From an uncultured Pseudomonadales bacterium (GTDB lineage Bacteria; Pseudomonadota; Gammaproteobacteria; Pseudomonadales; Azotimanducaceae): a stretch of DNA of 64,000 nucleotides. The stretch lies in assembly GCA_958296025.1 (NCBI GenBank), contig OY282430.1, forward strand, positions 2,728,001 through 2,792,000, written 5' to 3'. Positions within the stretch are counted from its first letter, which is position 1. Every line of letters begins with the position of its first letter. Under the pieces are notes generated by a model. The model did no database searches. It was not told where the DNA came from and was given only the letters and a program-made list of their open reading frames with translations. Positions 61,151-64,000 of this stretch are shown here, piece by piece. Position numbers and translations under genes: made by a program.

Positions 61151-62526
61151 AGATCCTGATCCTAGGCGCCGGCCAGGTCGGCGGCACCTTGGCGCACCAC
61201 TTGGTCAATGAGGCCAGCGCAGGCTTCGACATCACCTTGGTTGACCGCGACGAGGCGCGGCTGCGCGAGCTGCGCACCCGCTTGGACATTCAAACGGTGC
61301 TCGGTTGGGCCTCGCATCCCAACGTGCTGCGCAGGGCCGGGGCGGAGGATGCGGACATGCTTTTGGCGGTGACCGGCAGCGACGAGGTGAACATGATGGC
61401 CTGCCAAGTCTCCTATTCCATGTTCCGCACGCCCATGAAGATCGCCCGGGTGCGCAAGGCCGCTTACGTCAACGAGAAATCCCTGTTCGCGGACGAGCAC
61501 ATGCCGGTGGACGTGTTCATCAACCCGGAGCAGGTGGTGACGGACCATGTGCGCTTGCTGCTGGAGCATCCCGGCGCCCAGCTGGTGCTGGACTTCGCCG
61601 AAGGCAAGGTGCAGCTGGTGGCGGTGCGCGCCTACGCCGGCAGTCCCTTGGTGGGCCAGGAGCTGCGCTATCTGCGCCGCCAATTACCCAACGTCAACAC
61701 CCGTGTGGCAGCCATCTTTCGCCGCGGCAAGCCCATCCTGCTCACCGGCGCCACCAAGATCGAGGCGGACGACGAAGTGTTCTTCATCGCCGCCGCTGGG
61801 CACATCAACGCCGTCATGGCCGAGCTGCGGCACACGGAGCGGGCCTACCGACGGGTGGTGATTGCCGGCGGCGGCAACATCGGCGAACGGCTGGCGAGGG
61901 CCATCGAACCCTACTTCAACGTCAAGCTCATCGAGTTCGACCGGGAGCGCTGCAAACGGCTAGCGACCACCCTGAACAGCACTGTGGTGCTGCAGGGCAG
62001 CGCCACCAACCAGGATCCGCTGCAGGATGCGGTGGATGACTGCGACGTGTTCTGCGCCCTCACCAACGAAGACGACATCAACATCATCTCGTCGTTGATG
62101 GCGAGGCGCTTCGGCGCCCGCCGGGTGATGGCCCTCATCAACAAGCCGGCCTACATGGACATGGTGCAGGGCGGCGACATCGACATCGCCATCTCCCCGC
62201 AGCAATCCACCACCTCCAGCCTGCTGACCCATGTGCGGCGCGGCGACGTGGCCCGGGTGCATAGCCTGCGGCGCGGCGCCGCCGAGGCGATGGAGGCGGT
62301 GGCCAGGGGGGATGAGAAAAGCTCCAAGATCGTCGGCCGCCAAGTCAAGGCGGTCAAGTTGCCCAAGGGCGTCACCATCGGCGCCATCGTGCGCGGCAAG
62401 CGGGTGCTGGTGGCCTACGAGGGCGTGGTCGTGCAGCCGGAAGACCACCTGATTCTGTTCCTCACCGACAAGAAATACGTCGCCGACGTGGAGCGGCTGT
62501 TCGCGGTCGGCTTCAGCTTCTTCTGA
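61147..62526 (+). CDS. trkA: Trk potassium-uptake regulatory protein TrkA
   Basis: A 459-aa cytoplasmic gating subunit with two Rossmann/RCK halves: NAD-binding GAGQVGGTLA near residue 7 and GGGNIGERLA near 238, each followed by a TrkA-C domain. The second half includes QGSATNQDPLQDAVDD and INKPAYMDMVQGGDIDIAISPQ. The start is GTG 61147, overlapping rsmB by four bases. It controls the TrkH channel encoded next. Confidence 0.95.
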   Translation: MKILILGAGQVGGTLAHHLVNEASAGFDITLVDRDEARLRELRTRLDIQTVLGWASHPNVLRRAGAEDADMLLAVTGSDEVNMMACQVSYSMFRTPMKIARVRKAAYVNEKSLFADEHMPVDVFINPEQVVTDHVRLLLEHPGAQLVLDFAEGKVQLVAVRAYAGSPLVGQELRYLRRQLPNVNTRVAAIFRRGKPILLTGATKIEADDEVFFIAAAGHINAVMAELRHTERAYRRVVIAGGGNIGERLARAIEPYFNVKLIEFDRERCKRLATTLNSTVVLQGSATNQDPLQDAVDDCDVFCALTNEDDINIISSLMARRFGARRVMALINKPAYMDMVQGGDIDIAISPQQSTTSSLLTHVRRGDVARVHSLRRGAAEAMEAVARGDEKSSKIVGRQVKAVKLPKGVTIGAIVRGKRVLVAYEGVVVQPEDHLILFLTDKKYVADVERLFAVGFSFF

Positions 62527-62638
62527 CCCGCCAGTGCCCAGCCCAGCCCATGCGCCTGCCCTTGCATCCGTCGCAACGAGTCGGGGCATGGTCTTGCGGA
62601 CGCCACCAAACTAAAGGATCAGGGCACGGCGCCAGCAC

Positions 62639-64000
62639 ATGCATCTGCCCCTCATTCTCCGCACCACCGGGGCGCTGCTGATCCTGTTCAGTCCGGCGAT
62701 GCTGGCGCCAGCCTTGGTGGCTTGGCTGTTTGCGGAGCCGACCATCGGCACCTTCGCCGCGGCCTTCGTCATCACCCTAACGGCGGGCCTGGCGCTATGG
62801 CTGCCCGGCCGCGGCCGGCCCAAGCCCAAGGACGGTGACGGCTTCCTCATCACGGCGCTGGCCTATGTCGGCTTGGGGTTGTTCGGCGCCATTCCCCTGC
62901 ATCTGGACGACAGCACCGCCCTCAGCTTCACCGAGGCGGCCTTCGAGTCCCTTTCCGGCCTAACCACCACCGGCGCCACGGTGCTGAGCGGCTTGGACGG
63001 CCTGCCGAAATCCATTCTGTTCTACCGCCAGCTCCTGCAATGGCTTGGCGGCATGGGCATCATCGTGCTGGCGGTGGCCATCCTGCCCATGCTGGGGGTG
63101 GGCGGAATGCAGCTCTACCGGGCCGAATCCCCCGGCCCGGTGAAGGACAACAAGCTGACGCCCCGCATCACGGAGACGGCCAAGGCCCTGTGGCTGCTGT
63201 ATCTTGGCCTGACCTTGGCCTGCGCCCTAGCCTATTGGCTGGCCGGCATGGGGTGGTTTGACGCCATCTGCCACAGTTTCTCGACGGTCGCCATCGGCGG
63301 CTTCTCCACCCATGACGCCAGCATCGGCCACTTCGACAGCCTAGCCATCGAATGGGTGGCGATTCTCTTCATGGCGTTTTCGGGCATCAACTTCGCCCTG
63401 CACTTCACGGCTTGGCGACGCCGAAGCATTGTCCAATACGTCGGCGACCAGGAAGTGCGCCTCTACTTCGGGGCCTTGGCGGTGGTGGCGTTCATCATCT
63501 GCGTGCTGTTGATTCGACATCCTGACGCCGTTGCCTCACCCATTCGCCACGGCATCTTCCAAACCGTCTCCATCGCCACCACGACGGGCTTCAGCACCAC
63601 GGACTTCAGCCTGTGGCCATCGGTGGCGCCCATCCTGCTGATGTTCGCCGCCTTTGCCGGTGGCTGCGCCGGCTCCACGGCCGGTGGCATGAAGATGATC
63701 CGGGTGTTGCTGATCTGCCGCCAATGCGCCCGCGAGATCAAGCGCCTGATCCACCCGATGGGGGTGTTCCCCCTGAAGTTGGGGGACGAACGGGTGCCGA
63801 ACCGGGTGGCCGATGCCATCTGGGCCTTCTGCATCGCCTACGTTCTGATCTTCGTGATCTTGGGCTGCTTGGTCATGGGCCTTTCGGGCTTGGACTTCAT
63901 CACCGCCTTCTCCGCCGTGGCCGCCTGCCTGAACAACCTAGGGCCGGGCCTTGGGGAGGTTGCCTCGACTTACCGCGGCCTTTCGGATTCCGTCACTTGG
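62639..64000 (+). CDS. trkH: Trk potassium transporter membrane subunit, 3' end off the window
   Basis: The first 454 codons of TrkH; the family is about 480, so only the end is missing. Selectivity-filter segments appear as SGLTTTGATVLSG, STVAIGGFSTHD and VSIATTTGFSTTDF, with TMs between (LLQWLGGMGIIVLAVAILPML is the conserved helix). GGCAGSTAGGMKMIRVLL is the hallmark of the third repeat. It lies 112 bp after trkA. Confidence 0.93.
   Translation, partial: MHLPLILRTTGALLILFSPAMLAPALVAWLFAEPTIGTFAAAFVITLTAGLALWLPGRGRPKPKDGDGFLITALAYVGLGLFGAIPLHLDDSTALSFTEAAFESLSGLTTTGATVLSGLDGLPKSILFYRQLLQWLGGMGIIVLAVAILPMLGVGGMQLYRAESPGPVKDNKLTPRITETAKALWLLYLGLTLACALAYWLAGMGWFDAICHSFSTVAIGGFSTHDASIGHFDSLAIEWVAILFMAFSGINFALHFTAWRRRSIVQYVGDQEVRLYFGALAVVAFIICVLLIRHPDAVASPIRHGIFQTVSIATTTGFSTTDFSLWPSVAPILLMFAAFAGGCAGSTAGGMKMIRVLLICRQCAREIKRLIHPMGVFPLKLGDERVPNRVADAIWAFCIAYVLIFVILGCLVMGLSGLDFITAFSAVAACLNNLGPGLGEVASTYRGLSDSVTW

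Overview
The window reads as chromosomal DNA of a GC-rich gammaproteobacterium. The evidence is gene order: def-fmt-rsmB-trkA-trkH divergent from dprA, with tsaC and aroE beyond it; waaF-ilvE-glnE; argE-argA; and orn-rhodanese-psd. Pseudomonas-type genomes keep these sets close together. hemE, ilvD, purE and a heme A / Cu(A) assembly set complete the housekeeping content. No rRNA, tRNA or CRISPR array was recognised. The dense coding and steroid-catabolic and uptake genes fit an environmental, possibly uncultured lineage; that last point is inference.

Layout. 0-8.1 kb: two SDR dehydrogenases and a steroid-type ring-cleavage cluster (HsaA-, HsaD- and HsaC-like proteins, an amidohydrolase-fold protein without its metal ligands, a KshA/DAF-36-like Rieske oxygenase, and an Old Yellow Enzyme). 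8.3-12.6 kb: hemE and the first part of a glycerol-type ABC importer (one ATPase, two permeases, DUF2160). The importer is interrupted at 12.6-20 kb by a YhaO/YhaN-like nuclease-ATPase pair, an IS-associated DUF4338 remnant and a 626-aa protein with a C-terminal HEPN domain. The importer's binding protein resumes at 20.1 kb, followed by a decayed second copy of its own C-terminus. 22.5-30.1 kb: an accessory region with McrBC, a zeta-like P-loop kinase with a zinc ribbon plus a small partner, an IS remnant, an orphan DNA methyltransferase and an AAA ATPase. 30.2-33.3 kb: an RND/MMPL exporter, then a scrapyard of gene fragments. 34.2-36.1 kb: an RloA/RloB (AbiL-type) pair. 36.2-37.6 kb: two tandem HCCA-isomerase-like proteins.

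From 37.7 kb to the end the content is mostly core. waaF, ilvE and glnE lie on the minus strand. argE, argA (with a decayed 105-bp duplication of its own 5' end) and ilvD lie on the plus strand. An RRM protein, orn, a rhodanese and psd follow. A DUF4143 ATPase is preceded by five 23-bp tandem repeats. A long minus-strand run follows (dprA, purE, tsaC, aroE, a thioredoxin-fold oxidase-assembly protein, ctaA, ctaB, sco), and then def, fmt, rsmB, trkA and trkH, which runs off the window.

The main theme is that genome-defence cassettes have been placed between, and in one case inside, ordinary operons, leaving IS scraps, truncated genes and degenerate duplications at the joints. The best candidate for something undescribed is the HEPN protein beside YhaO/YhaN inside the glycerol importer operon. 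Next come the zeta-like kinase/zinc-ribbon two-gene unit and the methyltransferase/AAA ATPase divergent pair.
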